From: Gammaproteobacteria bacterium
GTDB taxonomy: Bacteria; Pseudomonadota; Gammaproteobacteria; JACQPQ01
DNA length: 45,367 bases
Reading direction: 5' to 3'
Assembly (NCBI GenBank): GCA_016207405.1
Contig: JACQPQ010000044.1
Location: 1-45,367, forward strand
Below, one piece after another: positions 6,219 through 15,540 of the stretch (the first letter of the stretch is position 1; each line of letters begins with the position of its first letter). Under the pieces are notes generated by a model. The model had not been told where the DNA came from and did no database searches. It saw only the letters and a list, made by a program, of their open reading frames with translations. A program made the translations under genes and the position numbers.

Positions 6219-8111
6219 ATGAACACATACACTGCCGAAGACATTGAAGTTCTCTCAGGGCTCGATCCCGTTAAGCGTCGGCCAGGGATGTACACGGATG
6301 TTTCTAAACCTAACCATATTGCTTATGAAGTCGTCGACAATAGCGTGGATGAAGCGCTCGCTGGCTTTGCAACTCATATTGACGTGATTTTGCATGTCGA
6401 CGGCTCCTGTGAAGTACAAGACAACGGCCGAGGCATGCCGGTCGACCGACATAAAGAAGAGAAAATGTCTGGCGTTGAACTCATTTTAACGAGACTTCAC
6501 GCGGGCGCTAAATTTTCAAACAAAAATTATCGGTTTTCGGGCGGGCTTCATGGGGTAGGGATCTCAATTGTGAATGCCTTATCCCGTCAACTAGAAGTCT
6601 GGGTTAAGCGCCAAGGAAAGCGTTATACCATGCGTTTTGAAAATGGGGAACCGGCTTCTCCTCTTCGAAGCCTCGAAAAAATCCCTCCCAAAGAAACGGG
6701 AACCACCATTCGCTTCTGGCCCAATGAACGATATTTTCATACGACCACCTTCTCCCTTCCTGAATTGCGTCATGTTCTTCGCGCAAAAGCCGTATTATGT
6801 CCTGGACTCCACATTACTTTTGAAAACAAACTATCGGGGGAAAAGGAAACCTGGTTTTATGAGGAAGGCCTTTCTGCTTACCTAAAAGAGCAACTGTTAG
6901 AAGCAGAGACCCCCCCTATTCCCACTTCTCCTATTCAAGTCAACTTTGAAAATGACGAAGAAGCCCTTGCCTGCGCTCTCGTTTGGCTGCCTCAAACTAA
7001 AAATCTATGCGGGGAAAGTTATGTGAATCTCATTCCAACACCTCAAGGCGGCACCCACGTCAATGGCTTACGAGCAAGCATAGCGGACGCCATACGGGAA
7101 TTTTGTGAATTCCGGGCGCTCCTACCTAAAAACCTAAAACTTTCACCCGAAGACTGTTTTGCACATTGCAATTTTGTCCTGTCTGTAAAACTGAAAGAAC
7201 CTCAATTTACCGGTCAAACTAAAGAACGGCTAACGTCTCAAGAGTGCACTAAATTTGTTTTTAATCAGATGAAAGATCACTTAAGCCTCTGGCTCAATAA
7301 AAATTCAGAGGTGGGTGAACAAATTGCAAATCTTGCGATCTACATTGCCCAAAAACGTCAACAGTCTGCACAAAAAGTCACTCGCAAAAAATTTTTAGTC
7401 GGGCCTGCTCTGCCAGGAAAGTTAGCCGACTGTATCCGTCAGGACATCCAAGAAACCGAATTGTTTTTGGTGGAAGGCGATTCTGCTGGCGGCTCTGCTA
7501 AACAGGCACGCAATAAAGAAACTCAGGCTATTCTCCCATTGCGAGGTAAAATTCTCAATACGTGGGAGCTGACATCCGAAACCATTTTAGCCTCTCAAGA
7601 AATCCATGATATTGTCACGGCGCTTGGCATTACACCAGGAAGTGCTGATCTCACTAATCTTCGTTACGGTAAAGTATGTGTGCTTGCCGATGCCGACTCG
7701 GATGGGCTTCATATTGCAACCCTGCTGTCTGCGTTATTTGTTCGACATTTCAAGGTATTAGTAGAAAAAGGTCATGTTTTTATTGCGATGCCGCCGCTTT
7801 ACCGGATCGACATTGGAAATGAAGTTTTTTATGCGTTGAATGAAGAGGAAAAACAAACTCTATTAAGTGATCTCCCTGATACTAAAAAGAAGTCAAAAGT
7901 GAATATTCAAAGGTTTAAAGGCTTGGGCGAAATGAGCCCCTTACAACTTCGAGAAACCACCATGGCCCAGGAAACCAGACGCCTGGTTCAGTTAACGATA
8001 GCTTCAGGAGATGACACCACAACAACTTTAGACTTACTCTTGGCCCGTGACAGAGCAAGTGATAGAAGACTATGGCTTGAGAAAAAGGGCCAGTTGGCGG
8101 ATAGGATTTAA
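6219..8111 (+). CDS. parE: DNA topoisomerase IV subunit B
   Basis: ParE is the ATPase half of topoisomerase IV, which unlinks daughter chromosomes. The 630-residue length is normal. GHKL ATPase motifs are clear: EVVDNSVDEA, DNGRGMPVD and GGLHGVGISIVNALS. The TOPRIM part has LVEGDSAGGSA, LPLRGKILN and DADSDG. PLRGKILNTW distinguishes it from GyrB. The last residues ADRI and the stop lie in a TTAGGAT heptamer repeat. parC follows after 71 bp occupied by a composite repeat, so expression of the two may be linked. Confidence 0.95.
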   Translation: MNTYTAEDIEVLSGLDPVKRRPGMYTDVSKPNHIAYEVVDNSVDEALAGFATHIDVILHVDGSCEVQDNGRGMPVDRHKEEKMSGVELILTRLHAGAKFSNKNYRFSGGLHGVGISIVNALSRQLEVWVKRQGKRYTMRFENGEPASPLRSLEKIPPKETGTTIRFWPNERYFHTTTFSLPELRHVLRAKAVLCPGLHITFENKLSGEKETWFYEEGLSAYLKEQLLEAETPPIPTSPIQVNFENDEEALACALVWLPQTKNLCGESYVNLIPTPQGGTHVNGLRASIADAIREFCEFRALLPKNLKLSPEDCFAHCNFVLSVKLKEPQFTGQTKERLTSQECTKFVFNQMKDHLSLWLNKNSEVGEQIANLAIYIAQKRQQSAQKVTRKKFLVGPALPGKLADCIRQDIQETELFLVEGDSAGGSAKQARNKETQAILPLRGKILNTWELTSETILASQEIHDIVTALGITPGSADLTNLRYGKVCVLADADSDGLHIATLLSALFVRHFKVLVEKGHVFIAMPPLYRIDIGNEVFYALNEEEKQTLLSDLPDTKKKSKVNIQRFKGLGEMSPLQLRETTMAQETRRLVQLTIASGDDTTTTLDLLLARDRASDRRLWLEKKGQLADRI

Positions 8112-8166
8112 GTTAGGATTTAGGATTTAGGATTTGTAGGGCGCAATAGCGTTAGCGTATTGCGCC
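8102..8166. repeat. Composite repeat: TTAGGAT array plus variant palindrome
   Basis: Units of TTAGGAT run from the end of parE to about 8134 and abut the palindrome TGTAGGGCGCAATAGCG ... GCGTATTGCGCC. The array is 5' of the GTAGGG side, as elsewhere, but the stem sequence is different (GGCGCAATA / TATTGCGCC), so array and polarity are shared while the stem varies. Confidence 0.8.
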
Positions 8167-8182
8167 ATTATTATCGATTTTT

Positions 8183-10432
8183 ATGAAAACTTCTCAAGAA
8201 TCACCTCTTTTTGAACAACAACCATTAAGCCACTTTAGTGAAAAGGCATACTTAAATTATGCCATGTACGTCATTTTAGACCGCGCACTTCCACACATTG
8301 CCGATGGCTTAAAACCCGTTCAAAGGCGCATTCTCTATGCCATGAGTGAGCTCGATCTTTTCTCCCCAGCCAAATTTAAAAAATCCGCTCGAACGATAGG
8401 AGATGTCATTGGCAAATATCACCCCCATGGCGATCAAGCCTGCTATGCAGCCCTCGCGCTTATGGCTCAACCTTTTTCTTTTCGTTACCCCCTTATCGAT
8501 GGACAAGGTAACTTTGGAAGTGCAGACGACCCAAAATCCTTTGCGGCAATGCGCTATACCGAAGCACGGCTCACCCGTTATGCCGATAGCTTACTCGGTG
8601 AACTTTTAAAAGGCGCCGTTGACTGGCTCCCCAACTTTGATGGAACCTTGCAAGAACCCACTCTTTTGCCCGCACGACTTCCCAATGTACTGTTAAATGG
8701 CACCACAGGGATTGCGGTCGGCATGGCAACGGATATTCCTCCGCATAATCTCCGTGAAGTCGTCTCTGCTTGTATCCACCTCCTAGATCATCCAAATGCA
8801 ACACTTTTAGAACTCACCCGCTTTATTCCAGGCCCGGATTTTCCAACCGAAGCTGAAATTATTACGCCTCCCCGTGATCTACAAACCCTATACGCTTCAG
8901 GAAACGGATCCATCCGCCAAAGAGCCATTGTTCAAAAAGAGAACAATAGCATTCTTATTACTGCGCTTCCTTACCAAGTATCCAGTAGTAAAGTGCTCGA
9001 GCAAATCGCCGCTCAAATAGAAACGAAACAGCTCCCTATGCTCGTTGACTTGCGAGATGAATCCGATCATGAACACCCCGTTCGCCTTCGTCTGATTTTG
9101 CGCTCGAATCGCGTCGAGTTCGAACCCCTCTTAAGTCACCTTTTTGCAACCACCCTCTTGGAACAAACTTACCGAGTCAATTTAAATGTCATCGGACAAA
9201 ATGGAAGCCCGGAAGTCAAAAATCTCAAAACTATGCTTTCCGAATGGCTGGCCTTCCGCAAGGAAGTCGTCCGGCGGCGTTTACAATTTCGTCTTGAAAA
9301 AGTAGACGCGCGTCTTCATATCCTGGAAGGGTTTCTCACCATCTATGCTCACTTGGATAAAATCATCGCACTCATTCGAAAAGAAGACGATCCAAAGCAC
9401 GCCTTGATGCACCGATTTCACTTGAGTGAAAAACAAGTGGAAGCCATTTTAGAAGTCCGCCTTCGTCAGCTAGCTAAACTGGAAGAAACAAAAATCCGAG
9501 AAGAACAAAATGACTTACAAAAAGAAAAAGACATGCTGGAATCTACTTTGAAATCAGCGGCTAAACTCAAAGCACTCATCCGAAAAGAACTGGAAGAAGA
9601 TCACAGAAAATATGGCGACAACAGGCGCTCCCCTATTGCTGAAAGATCCCCCGCAATGGCCTTTAAAGAGACGGACGTCCTCCCTTCAGAACCCCTGACG
9701 CTTATCTTATCCAAACAGGGATGGGTTCGTGCTGCCAAAGGGCATGAGGTTGATTCAGCCACACTCAAATTTAAAGCGGGTGACAACTTAAAAAGTCTTG
9801 CAAAAGGGAGAAGCAATCAACCGGTAGTATTTTTGGATTCCTGCGGACGGTCATACACGCTACCCGCACACACCATTGCCGATGCGAGGGGGTTTGGAGA
9901 ACCCCTAACGGGAAGACTCAAGGCCCCCACCCATGCAGCTTTTGAATATATGCTCATGGAAAAAGAAGAACAATGGATGGTTCTTGCTTCAAGTCGAGGA
10001 TATGGATTTTTAACGCAAGTTTCTGGCCTGCTCACCAAAAATCGTACCGGAAAGGCGGTGATGAGGCTTGCCCTTAACGCATACCTCTTGTCTCCTCTTT
10101 TTGTACCCGATCCAGAGCAAGGCCTCCTCGTCTCCCTCTCTCTCGAAGGGCATCTCCTCGCCTTCCCCATCCGAGAACTCCCCAAGCTCTCAAAAGGAAA
10201 GGGCAATAAAATTATTCAAATCCCTAAAAAACGATTTGAAAATAGAGAAGAGCAATTGCTTCATGTAGCAGTCTTAACTGAAAAAGACACCCTTGCCCTT
10301 CAAGCAGGGAAGAGAACCCTGACGTTAAATTACTCGGATGTATTAAAGTACCAGGGAAGTCGAGGGAATAGAGGTAATAAACTTCCGCAGGGGTTTCGAA
10401 AAGTAGACAACCTTTCTGTTGTCCGGGGATAA
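8183..10432 (+). CDS. parC: DNA topoisomerase IV subunit A
   Basis: ParC is the DNA-cleaving half of topoisomerase IV. The 749-residue length is normal. The catalytic tyrosine is Y125 in [10 protein letters not shown], and [18 protein letters not shown] is typical. The helix contacted by quinolones reads [13 protein letters not shown]85 and A89 stand where E. coli ParC has S80 and E84, the two main quinolone-resistance positions. The C-terminal beta-pinwheel is present but short. The start is an ATG at 8183, 16 bp past the composite repeat; no strong ribosome-binding site is visible. Confidence 0.95.
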   Translation: MKTSQESPLFEQQPLSHFSEKAYLNYAMYVILDRALPHIADGLKPVQRRILYAMSELDLFSPAKFKKSARTIGDVIGKYHPHGDQACYAALALMAQPFSFRYPLIDGQGNFGSADDPKSFAAMRYTEARLTRYADSLLGELLKGAVDWLPNFDGTLQEPTLLPARLPNVLLNGTTGIAVGMATDIPPHNLREVVSACIHLLDHPNATLLELTRFIPGPDFPTEAEIITPPRDLQTLYASGNGSIRQRAIVQKENNSILITALPYQVSSSKVLEQIAAQIETKQLPMLVDLRDESDHEHPVRLRLILRSNRVEFEPLLSHLFATTLLEQTYRVNLNVIGQNGSPEVKNLKTMLSEWLAFRKEVVRRRLQFRLEKVDARLHILEGFLTIYAHLDKIIALIRKEDDPKHALMHRFHLSEKQVEAILEVRLRQLAKLEETKIREEQNDLQKEKDMLESTLKSAAKLKALIRKELEEDHRKYGDNRRSPIAERSPAMAFKETDVLPSEPLTLILSKQGWVRAAKGHEVDSATLKFKAGDNLKSLAKGRSNQPVVFLDSCGRSYTLPAHTIADARGFGEPLTGRLKAPTHAAFEYMLMEKEEQWMVLASSRGYGFLTQVSGLLTKNRTGKAVMRLALNAYLLSPLFVPDPEQGLLVSLSLEGHLLAFPIRELPKLSKGKGNKIIQIPKKRFENREEQLLHVAVLTEKDTLALQAGKRTLTLNYSDVLKYQGSRGNRGNKLPQGFRKVDNLSVVRG

Positions 10433-10466
10433 CCGCGACAGCTATTGCGTCGCACGCTGGGAGCCA

Positions 10467-11357
10467 TTACTGGCTTACTGGCTTACTATAGTCCGGTGTC
10501 AGAAAAAAAACATAGTCCACAATTTTGGAATAGCCGTATGAAGGCCTTGCATCGTCTGGGGAATCGATATTCAAGTCTTCTATGTATTTTGTGGAAATAG
10601 CAAAGGGAAAGAAAAATCGCTTGTATTCACTAGTGGACATAAAGTATTTAAATGCCTTAAAAGGGCTATAATTAGGCCTCTGCAGCTGCAGTTCATTCTT
10701 TCCGCTCAAGGATTCTAATTGAATGGCAGATGTTGTTCGTTGTTTGGAGAGAATTGTGCGAACCGTTGGATAGTCGTCGGGATAAAGTAAACAGTGCCAC
10801 GCGCCAATGAGTACAATGGTCTTCCCACCATCACGAGGGATTAAGTCGAGTTTGCGTGCCATGTGTTTTTCTCTGTGTATAAAAGGATTTTGATTTCCTT
10901 TATCTCTATCGGGTCCTGTATCGGATGGAGTATCAATTGCAATTATTTCGAACCCAAGATCATATGCGTTGAAGAGGAGCGGTCCCCATAATTTTGTTAC
11001 ATAACGTTTGATGGAGTCGTTGTTAAAAACATTAATGTCTTTGCTAGCGACATATAAATCCAGCATTGCCTGATAGTCGTCTGGAAGCTCTATAGCCAGA
11101 CGCTTTACTCCGTTTTTTGTAAATGTTTTAAAAAGAATATTCAAAACTGCTTCGTCACGAACAGTATGGACTTCCCCAATGAATAAAAAATCTGATTTTT
11201 TTAGCAATGCAGTAATTGCGCTGGATACTAATTCTTTTTTTTTGAAGTCGATTAAATCTTGTTTTAAAGGGACCTCGGCCTGCAGGTGTGTCTGAAAAAT
11301 GATTTCAAGCATGATAATTAACTTGAAAACACATACATTTTTTTTGAAAACAGTCAT
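10467..11357 (-). CDS. Exported ChaN/TraB (Tiki superfamily)-like protein
   Basis: The 296-residue protein appears to begin at the ATG at 11357 with a signal peptide (hydrophobic stretch ending LQAEV). The mature part has the Tiki-type pattern: FLFIGEVHTVRDEAVL, then VKRLAIELP, and later TIVLIGAWHC. These glutamate and histidine positions are the conserved ones in ChaN and TraB relatives, a group with haem-binding or metalloprotease-like roles. The longer upstream reading frame runs through a palindromic repeat and is probably not translated. Substrate and role are unknown. Confidence 0.55.
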   Translation of the reverse strand: MTVFKKNVCVFKLIIMLEIIFQTHLQAEVPLKQDLIDFKKKELVSSAITALLKKSDFLFIGEVHTVRDEAVLNILFKTFTKNGVKRLAIELPDDYQAMLDLYVASKDINVFNNDSIKRYVTKLWGPLLFNAYDLGFEIIAIDTPSDTGPDRDKGNQNPFIHREKHMARKLDLIPRDGGKTIVLIGAWHCLLYPDDYPTVRTILSKQRTTSAIQLESLSGKNELQLQRPNYSPFKAFKYFMSTSEYKRFFFPFAISTKYIEDLNIDSPDDARPSYGYSKIVDYVFFLTPDYSKPVSQ

Positions 11358-11393
11358 GGAGTTCTCTAAGTCAATATATTTATTATTTGGTAC

Positions 11394-11466
11394 CCGTTCA
11401 CCTACCCTCCATGAATGACAAAAAACTCGTCGTTGCGAGCCGTGCGAAGCACGTGGGTAGGCGAAC
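11394..11466. repeat. Palindromic intergenic element
   Basis: GTTCACCTACCC and GGGTAGGCGAAC (11 of 12 complementary) close a 73-bp element with TCGTTGCGAGCCGTGCGAAG in the middle, itself containing the CGTGCGAAGCACG hairpin. It lies between two minus-strand genes and resembles common REP sequences. Confidence 0.65.
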
Positions 11467-11495
11467 AATTACCCAAAAACTTACGTTACGGTGTG

Positions 11496-11993
11496 CTACT
11501 TCGGTATCGGAAGAATTTTAGGTCCATCCCCCCTTTTTTTCCCCTTCTTCACAAAAATATTGCTAAAAATAATTCTCGCCCTTTGTATATAAGGTGCACT
11601 CACATCATAAATTTCATAATTGGAGCCTGGGTTTATTTTCTTTAAAGATTCAGCCCCTCCCTCATACCGCGAAGCATCCACAAAAGTAGTCACATTCCGA
11701 GTCATCGTCCCAAAACCACAAGCGGAGATGGTGACCGTATCGGCAATGCTTGCCGTCGGTAAAATGGCCGGTCCTTTTATTGTAGGATTAACCGTCGCAA
11801 ATACTTGAATGACATCGTCAGCAACACTGTATTGAATTTTACTTATTACCACATCCCACACAGGGCTGGATACGTTTAAGGATACATGAAACGAATGCTC
11901 CTGCGTGGGAAGCCCCGATGGACAGGCTATTGCATTTCCAACAGCAAACAAGGCTAGCATACTCAAAATATATGTTCTATCAATAGCTCTCAT
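11496..11993 (-). CDS. Hypothetical exported protein
   Basis: I do not recognise this 165-residue protein. The start at 11993 is supported by GAGGAGA upstream. It opens with a signal peptide whose hydrophobic core ends AIA followed by cysteine, so it could be a lipoprotein or be cut by signal peptidase I. The remainder is rich in beta-forming residues with two further cysteines, and ends in a basic tail (KKGKKRGDGPK). It sits in a minus-strand run of envelope proteins. Confidence 0.6.
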   Translation of the reverse strand: MRAIDRTYILSMLALFAVGNAIACPSGLPTQEHSFHVSLNVSSPVWDVVISKIQYSVADDVIQVFATVNPTIKGPAILPTASIADTVTISACGFGTMTRNVTTFVDASRYEGGAESLKKINPGSNYEIYDVSAPYIQRARIIFSNIFVKKGKKRGDGPKILPIPK

Positions 11994-12018
11994 AATCTTC
12001 TCCTCACTTATTGAGGTT

Positions 12019-12051
12019 ACTCGTTCCCACGCAGAGCGTGGGAACGAGTAA
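12019..12051. repeat. GTTCCCACGC palindromic repeat
   Basis: A near-perfect inverted repeat, ACTCGTTCCCACGC / GCGTGGGAACGAGT, forms a 14-bp stem. The same family occurs at 14533-14567, twice within cca near 23330-23395, and at 35225-35251. It separates the exported protein gene from the composite repeat next to it. Confidence 0.85.
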
Positions 12052-12061
12052 CCAACTTTAT

Positions 12062-12125
12062 GGTGGACCGCTCGCAAAAAACGCTCGCTTTGTCCACCCT
12101 ACAAAAACTAAATCCTAAATCCTCA
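12062..12125. repeat. Composite repeat: palindrome plus heptamers
   Basis: The palindrome GGTGGACCGCTCGC ... GCTCGCTTTGTCCACC followed by CTACA (12062-12103) abuts CTAAATCCTAAATCC units. Read on the minus strand, the AGGATTT array lies 5' of GTAGGGTGGAC, the common polarity. The array supplies the last codons and stop of the M23 gene. Confidence 0.85.
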
Positions 12126-12711
12126 CTCTATATCGTCCCCGCTCTCTTAAAATCCCCCCCGGAACGCCTTCAAAACAAACCGGAATGGTTTTGTTCTTAG
12201 GCGAATTGATTTCTCGCACAGAACGATACACCCCAAAATGGAGATGCGGGACACACAACCACCCATTCTTGGCCGTCACCGCAATCCGCTCTCCTTTTTC
12301 AACCTCTTCCCCCACCTGAACTTCGCTTTTAACGTGCACATACTGCGCGATTGTGCCGTCTCTATGACGCACTCGAATGTAATGTCCGAAATGCAAGAAT
12401 TTTGAATCACATCCCCCGCCCTCATATGGCTCCCAAATTCCAATCACCTTTCCTGCTTCTGCAGCAACTACCGGCGTTCCAATGGAAACCCCAAAATCCC
12501 ATGAGTAGCTCTCTCCTGGAAGACTATGCGAAGGCTGTCCAAAAGCGCCTTGGACAATGGTAAATCGCGTATTGTCTAAAAGCGGAACCCTTACTTTTTT
12601 AAAACCTTCCCTCTCGGCAGAAGATGCAGATTCGTAACCATTAGACAGTAATGTACACCCTACAAATAAAACGCTGACAATTGCTAAAGAAACAGTTCTA
12701 TTTAGTACCAT
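12115..12711 (-). CDS. M23 (LytM) family peptidase lipoprotein
   Basis: The 198-residue protein has an N-terminal lipoprotein-type signal (LFVGC) and an M23 domain. Zinc-binding motifs are SYSWDFGVSIGTPVVAAEAG with the aspartate, a histidine a few residues before it, and PHLHFGVYR with the HxH pair; the fold markers GHYIRVRH and VGEEVEKGERIA are in place. It may cut peptidoglycan peptides in the cell wall or act as an inactive scaffold. The ATG at 12711 is preferred over a TTG one codon earlier. The C-terminal VRI and the stop come from a heptamer repeat. Confidence 0.85.
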   Translation of the reverse strand: MVLNRTVSLAIVSVLFVGCTLLSNGYESASSAEREGFKKVRVPLLDNTRFTIVQGAFGQPSHSLPGESYSWDFGVSIGTPVVAAEAGKVIGIWEPYEGGGCDSKFLHFGHYIRVRHRDGTIAQYVHVKSEVQVGEEVEKGERIAVTAKNGWLCVPHLHFGVYRSVREINSPKNKTIPVCFEGVPGGILRERGRYRVRI

Positions 12712-12852
12712 CAAACAAAGAGTGTGAAGCCCGGATGGGCGCTGCCCAAGATCTTTCTACTGTCGTGCCAGTAAGGGAAATCTTTTTTCACGCACCTTGC
12801 AAGGTTTTCCATGAACCTTACATTATGGAAAGGCACCACGGATAAAAGATTT

Positions 12853-12872
12853 CCCGGGCAAGCTTGCCCGGG
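12853..12872. repeat. Perfect 20-bp palindrome
   Basis: CCCGGGCAAGCTTGCCCGGG followed by ATGACAG is a typical intergenic REP core. It lies about 16 bp past the stop codon of the minus-strand TPR gene and could protect or terminate that transcript. Confidence 0.75.
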
Positions 12873-12888
12873 ATGACAGTTCAATAAA

Positions 12889-13524
12889 TTATCTAGCGCC
12901 TGCTAAAACAGTTTTAAGGTACCCAGTAGCCTCATCGTAAGCTACTTTGTCGGTAGAAATAGCCAACCCTATCACCTGTTGATAGGCAGAAGCTGCCTCT
13001 TTGCTCTGACCCGCAGATACCAAGGCTCTCGCTTTAGTAATTTGAGCATACAAATCTCCTGGGTAAGCAACGGCAAATTGCTCTGCATACTTAGCGGCTT
13101 CCTTCCAATTTTTCAGCTGCCATTCGCTGTTAATCAATCGCGTAAAGGCTTGATAATGCGTTCCACGAGAAGCTTCAATCAAACCTCGCGCAAATTGTGA
13201 AACATCTTGATACTTAGCTAAGTTCCAAGAAAGTTCCATCGCAGCAAATCGAGCGCTGATATTATTGGGGTTCTCTGAAATAGAATTTTTGTAAGACTCT
13301 ATTGCCTCTGGATACTTCCCCTGCATAGCAAGAAGTTGTGCATAACGAATGTGTGCAACTTCACCTGTATTCAGCAATTGTTTTTTCACTAGTTCTGCCG
13401 CACCAGGATAGTTTTTCGCAACTTCTAGCCCATATACCTCAGTCCAGATTTTTGTTGGATCAGTCACCGCCGCAGACACCATACTGACAAACGACAGTAA
13501 CAACACAGTAAGAAATAAACGCAT
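12889..13524 (-). CDS. Exported TPR-repeat protein
   Basis: The 211-residue protein begins with a signal peptide (MRLFLTVLLLSF to VSA) after a perfect AAGGAGGTGA ribosome-binding site. At least four TPR-like helical pairs follow, for example HIRYAQLLAMQGKYPEAIES and YAQITKARALVSAGQSKEAA, so it is probably a periplasmic scaffold for protein contacts. It lies 69 bp downstream of an outer-membrane barrel gene on the same strand, which suggests the two form an operon and work together in the envelope. Confidence 0.75.
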   Translation of the reverse strand: MRLFLTVLLLSFVSMVSAAVTDPTKIWTEVYGLEVAKNYPGAAELVKKQLLNTGEVAHIRYAQLLAMQGKYPEAIESYKNSISENPNNISARFAAMELSWNLAKYQDVSQFARGLIEASRGTHYQAFTRLINSEWQLKNWKEAAKYAEQFAVAYPGDLYAQITKARALVSAGQSKEAASAYQQVIGLAISTDKVAYDEATGYLKTVLAGAR

Positions 13525-13593
13525 CGTTCACCTCCTTAGTTGAGTTAATGTTTTCCTTTAATAGTGCAGAAATGCACCCTATATCTCCCTCCA

Positions 13594-14508
13594 TTACCAC
13601 TTCTTAGCCACGCTCAAATACAGTACATCATTGGCGTAGTTGTCATTCAGTGTCCTTTGACGGTAATGAGCACGAGCCGCCAAAACCATAAAGCTCATAT
13701 CCTGAGGTAACTTCCATTCCAACCCAAATGCCGTCGCATCCGTTTGAGTATCGCCCAAGCTATAGACAGCGGCTGCATCCTGGTCAACCGGGTGAATGCG
13801 TTTACCCCACACATAGCCCAGTTGAAAATTATTCAATTTCAGGAAATTATCGGGCGAGAGCCAGTGCGTCCATTTAACTTCCAATGCCTCCGTATCGTCG
13901 CTTCCCTGAACTCGACTGGGATTACTCGGATTAATGAAATATCCCCGCGCTTGTATCCAATCAAAACCTTGATTGACTCCAATTCCAAGTGTCGGCGTAT
14001 ATTGGCGAATAAATAACTCTTTTTTATACGAAGAACGGGCATACCCAAAATCCGCATAAAATGTTTTAGTATGATTGAGGAATGAGACTTGGGGCGCCCA
14101 TACCCTCACTTCATCACTAAAGTCACTGCTGTCTTGGTTATCATTGAAGTAAAAATCGAGCCGCGTCGTGATTTTCCCCGGCAACCAATCCGGAAACACA
14201 CTCACCTTGCCTGACGCATATAAATTGCTCCCATAAATGTTATTCGTAAAACCAGAGTCAAAGTCTACATGGGAATATTCATACCCCAGCGTCAATCCGG
14301 CACGGTCCCGGTAATCTCCCCCGAATAAAATACCGGCACTCGAGATATTGTTCCGAAACTCTGAACCCCTATAATCGCCGATGGTGCCCTGCAATGTCGT
14401 GGAAAACGCCCAGTTATCTTCCGACCGACTAGTGGCAGAAAAGAAAAGTAATAAACTCCCTATCAAAAGGAGTCTGCATAATTGCGATCGTTCTAAAAGA
14501 GAGCTCAT
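13594..14508 (-). CDS. Outer-membrane beta-barrel protein
   Basis: The 304-residue protein starts at the ATG at 14508 behind AAGGAGGT. After a signal peptide come alternating polar and aromatic strands typical of a barrel (LTLGYEYSHVDF, TFYADFGYARSSY, FQLGYVWGKRI), and it ends KKW with a terminal aromatic residue as used by the BAM complex. I cannot assign a substrate. Pairing with a TPR gene recalls PgaA and YaiO-type architecture, where TPR and barrel cooperate, but this is inference. Confidence 0.68.
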   Translation of the reverse strand: MSSLLERSQLCRLLLIGSLLLFFSATSRSEDNWAFSTTLQGTIGDYRGSEFRNNISSAGILFGGDYRDRAGLTLGYEYSHVDFDSGFTNNIYGSNLYASGKVSVFPDWLPGKITTRLDFYFNDNQDSSDFSDEVRVWAPQVSFLNHTKTFYADFGYARSSYKKELFIRQYTPTLGIGVNQGFDWIQARGYFINPSNPSRVQGSDDTEALEVKWTHWLSPDNFLKLNNFQLGYVWGKRIHPVDQDAAAVYSLGDTQTDATAFGLEWKLPQDMSFMVLAARAHYRQRTLNDNYANDVLYLSVAKKW

Positions 14509-14532
14509 GTATACCTCCTTGTTGTTCTCGTT

Positions 14533-14567
14533 GTTCTCGTTCCCACGCTCTGCGTGGGAACGAGAAC
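14533..14567. repeat. GTTCCCACGC palindromic repeat
   Basis: GTTCTCGTTCCCACGC and GCGTGGGAACGAGAAC form a perfect 16-bp stem with a 3-base loop in the leader of the barrel gene. The unit GTTCTCGTT is also duplicated just beside it. Confidence 0.85.
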
Positions 14568-14638
14568 TTCGCCAAAAAACACACAACTAAAAAAAGTATA
14601 GAACTACAATGTAGATTTTGTCCAATTTTTGGACGGGC

Positions 14639-15304
14639 TTATTCATACCAAGTGGTAAATCCTTCCACAGACACTCGCTCTGTTCGATATTGATTGATAG
14701 GCTCACGCAAATCAGGATACCCCATCGAAACCCCACAAAGCAGAAGACATTCTTTACTTAAGTTTAAACACTTTCTCACAATATCCGGATATTCGGCCAT
14801 AGAAGCCTGAGGACAGGTTGCAAGCCCAAAGTTAAGCGCACCCAGCATAATGTTTTGGATAAACATCCCCATATCTATCCAAGCCCCCTTTTCCATAACC
14901 GTGTCTACAAAAAAAAGTAATCCGATGGGCGCTCCAAAGAAAGAATAGTTTCGATTCCAAGCTTCCTCTCTTCTTACCGTATCCTCTTTTTCAATTTCTA
15001 AGGAATGATACAAAGCATAACCACAATCTTTGCGACGGGACTTGTAAGGCTCCACCCACTGAAGCGGATAATAAGCATAATCTGGATTTTGAGGCACCCC
15101 CTGTGCCCGCGCTTCTAGAATGGCACGAGTAATTGCTTGCTTGGTTTTTTCTGCAACAACTGCAACTTTCCACGGTTGAATATTGGCACCCGAAGCTGCC
15201 CACCGAGCAGCATCCAAAATATGTGTCACTGTTTCTCGCGACACCGGTTTATCCAAAAATGCACGTGTAGAAGCCCGTTTTTTAATGGCATCGATGATGT
15301 TCAT
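14639..15304 (-). CDS. Nitroreductase family protein
   Basis: A flavin-dependent nitroreductase of 221 residues. RASTRAFLDKPVSRE near the start is the FMN-binding signature, followed by AARWAASGANIQPW and a C-terminal GVSMGYPD. Such enzymes reduce nitro compounds and quinones with NAD(P)H; the natural substrate is not clear from sequence. The start at 15304 has AAGGAACG upstream. It is flanked on its 5' side by a 194-bp palindromic element. Confidence 0.85.
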   Translation of the reverse strand: MNIIDAIKKRASTRAFLDKPVSRETVTHILDAARWAASGANIQPWKVAVVAEKTKQAITRAILEARAQGVPQNPDYAYYPLQWVEPYKSRRKDCGYALYHSLEIEKEDTVRREEAWNRNYSFFGAPIGLLFFVDTVMEKGAWIDMGMFIQNIMLGALNFGLATCPQASMAEYPDIVRKCLNLSKECLLLCGVSMGYPDLREPINQYRTERVSVEGFTTWYE

Positions 15305-15345
15305 GTTCGTTCCTTTTTTGTAATGCCTCACTACAATGATGGAAA

Positions 15346-15539
15346 GGGTGGTTTACTGTGTATTTTCTGCTGCCTTTGCGAGCGTCCCCGAGCGACGTAG
15401 AATTTTTCAGGTAAAAATGCAGGATGCATTTTTAGCACACCTGAGGCAGGATGCCGAATGTGTGCGACCTGAAAAATTCCAGGAGCGCAGGGGACTTTTA
15501 GCGAGCAGCAGGCAGCAGAAAATACACAGTAAACCACCC
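15346..15539. repeat. 194-bp nested palindromic element
   Basis: The outer arms are identical over 29 bp: GGGTGGTTTACTGTG onward at 15346-15374 against its reverse complement at 15511-15539. Inner arms also pair (ATTTTTCAGGT / ACCTGAAAAAT), and the centre holds further hairpins (AAAAATGCA/TGCATTTTT, GCACAC/GTGTGC). It contains no credible gene. It looks like a MITE or a composite REP unit able to form a branched structure. Confidence 0.85.
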
Positions 15540-15540
15540 A

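Noticed and set aside
9817..10206. Minus-strand open frame of 129 codons inside parC
   Set aside because: It is the antisense shadow of a strongly conserved gene, with no ribosome-binding site and biased composition.
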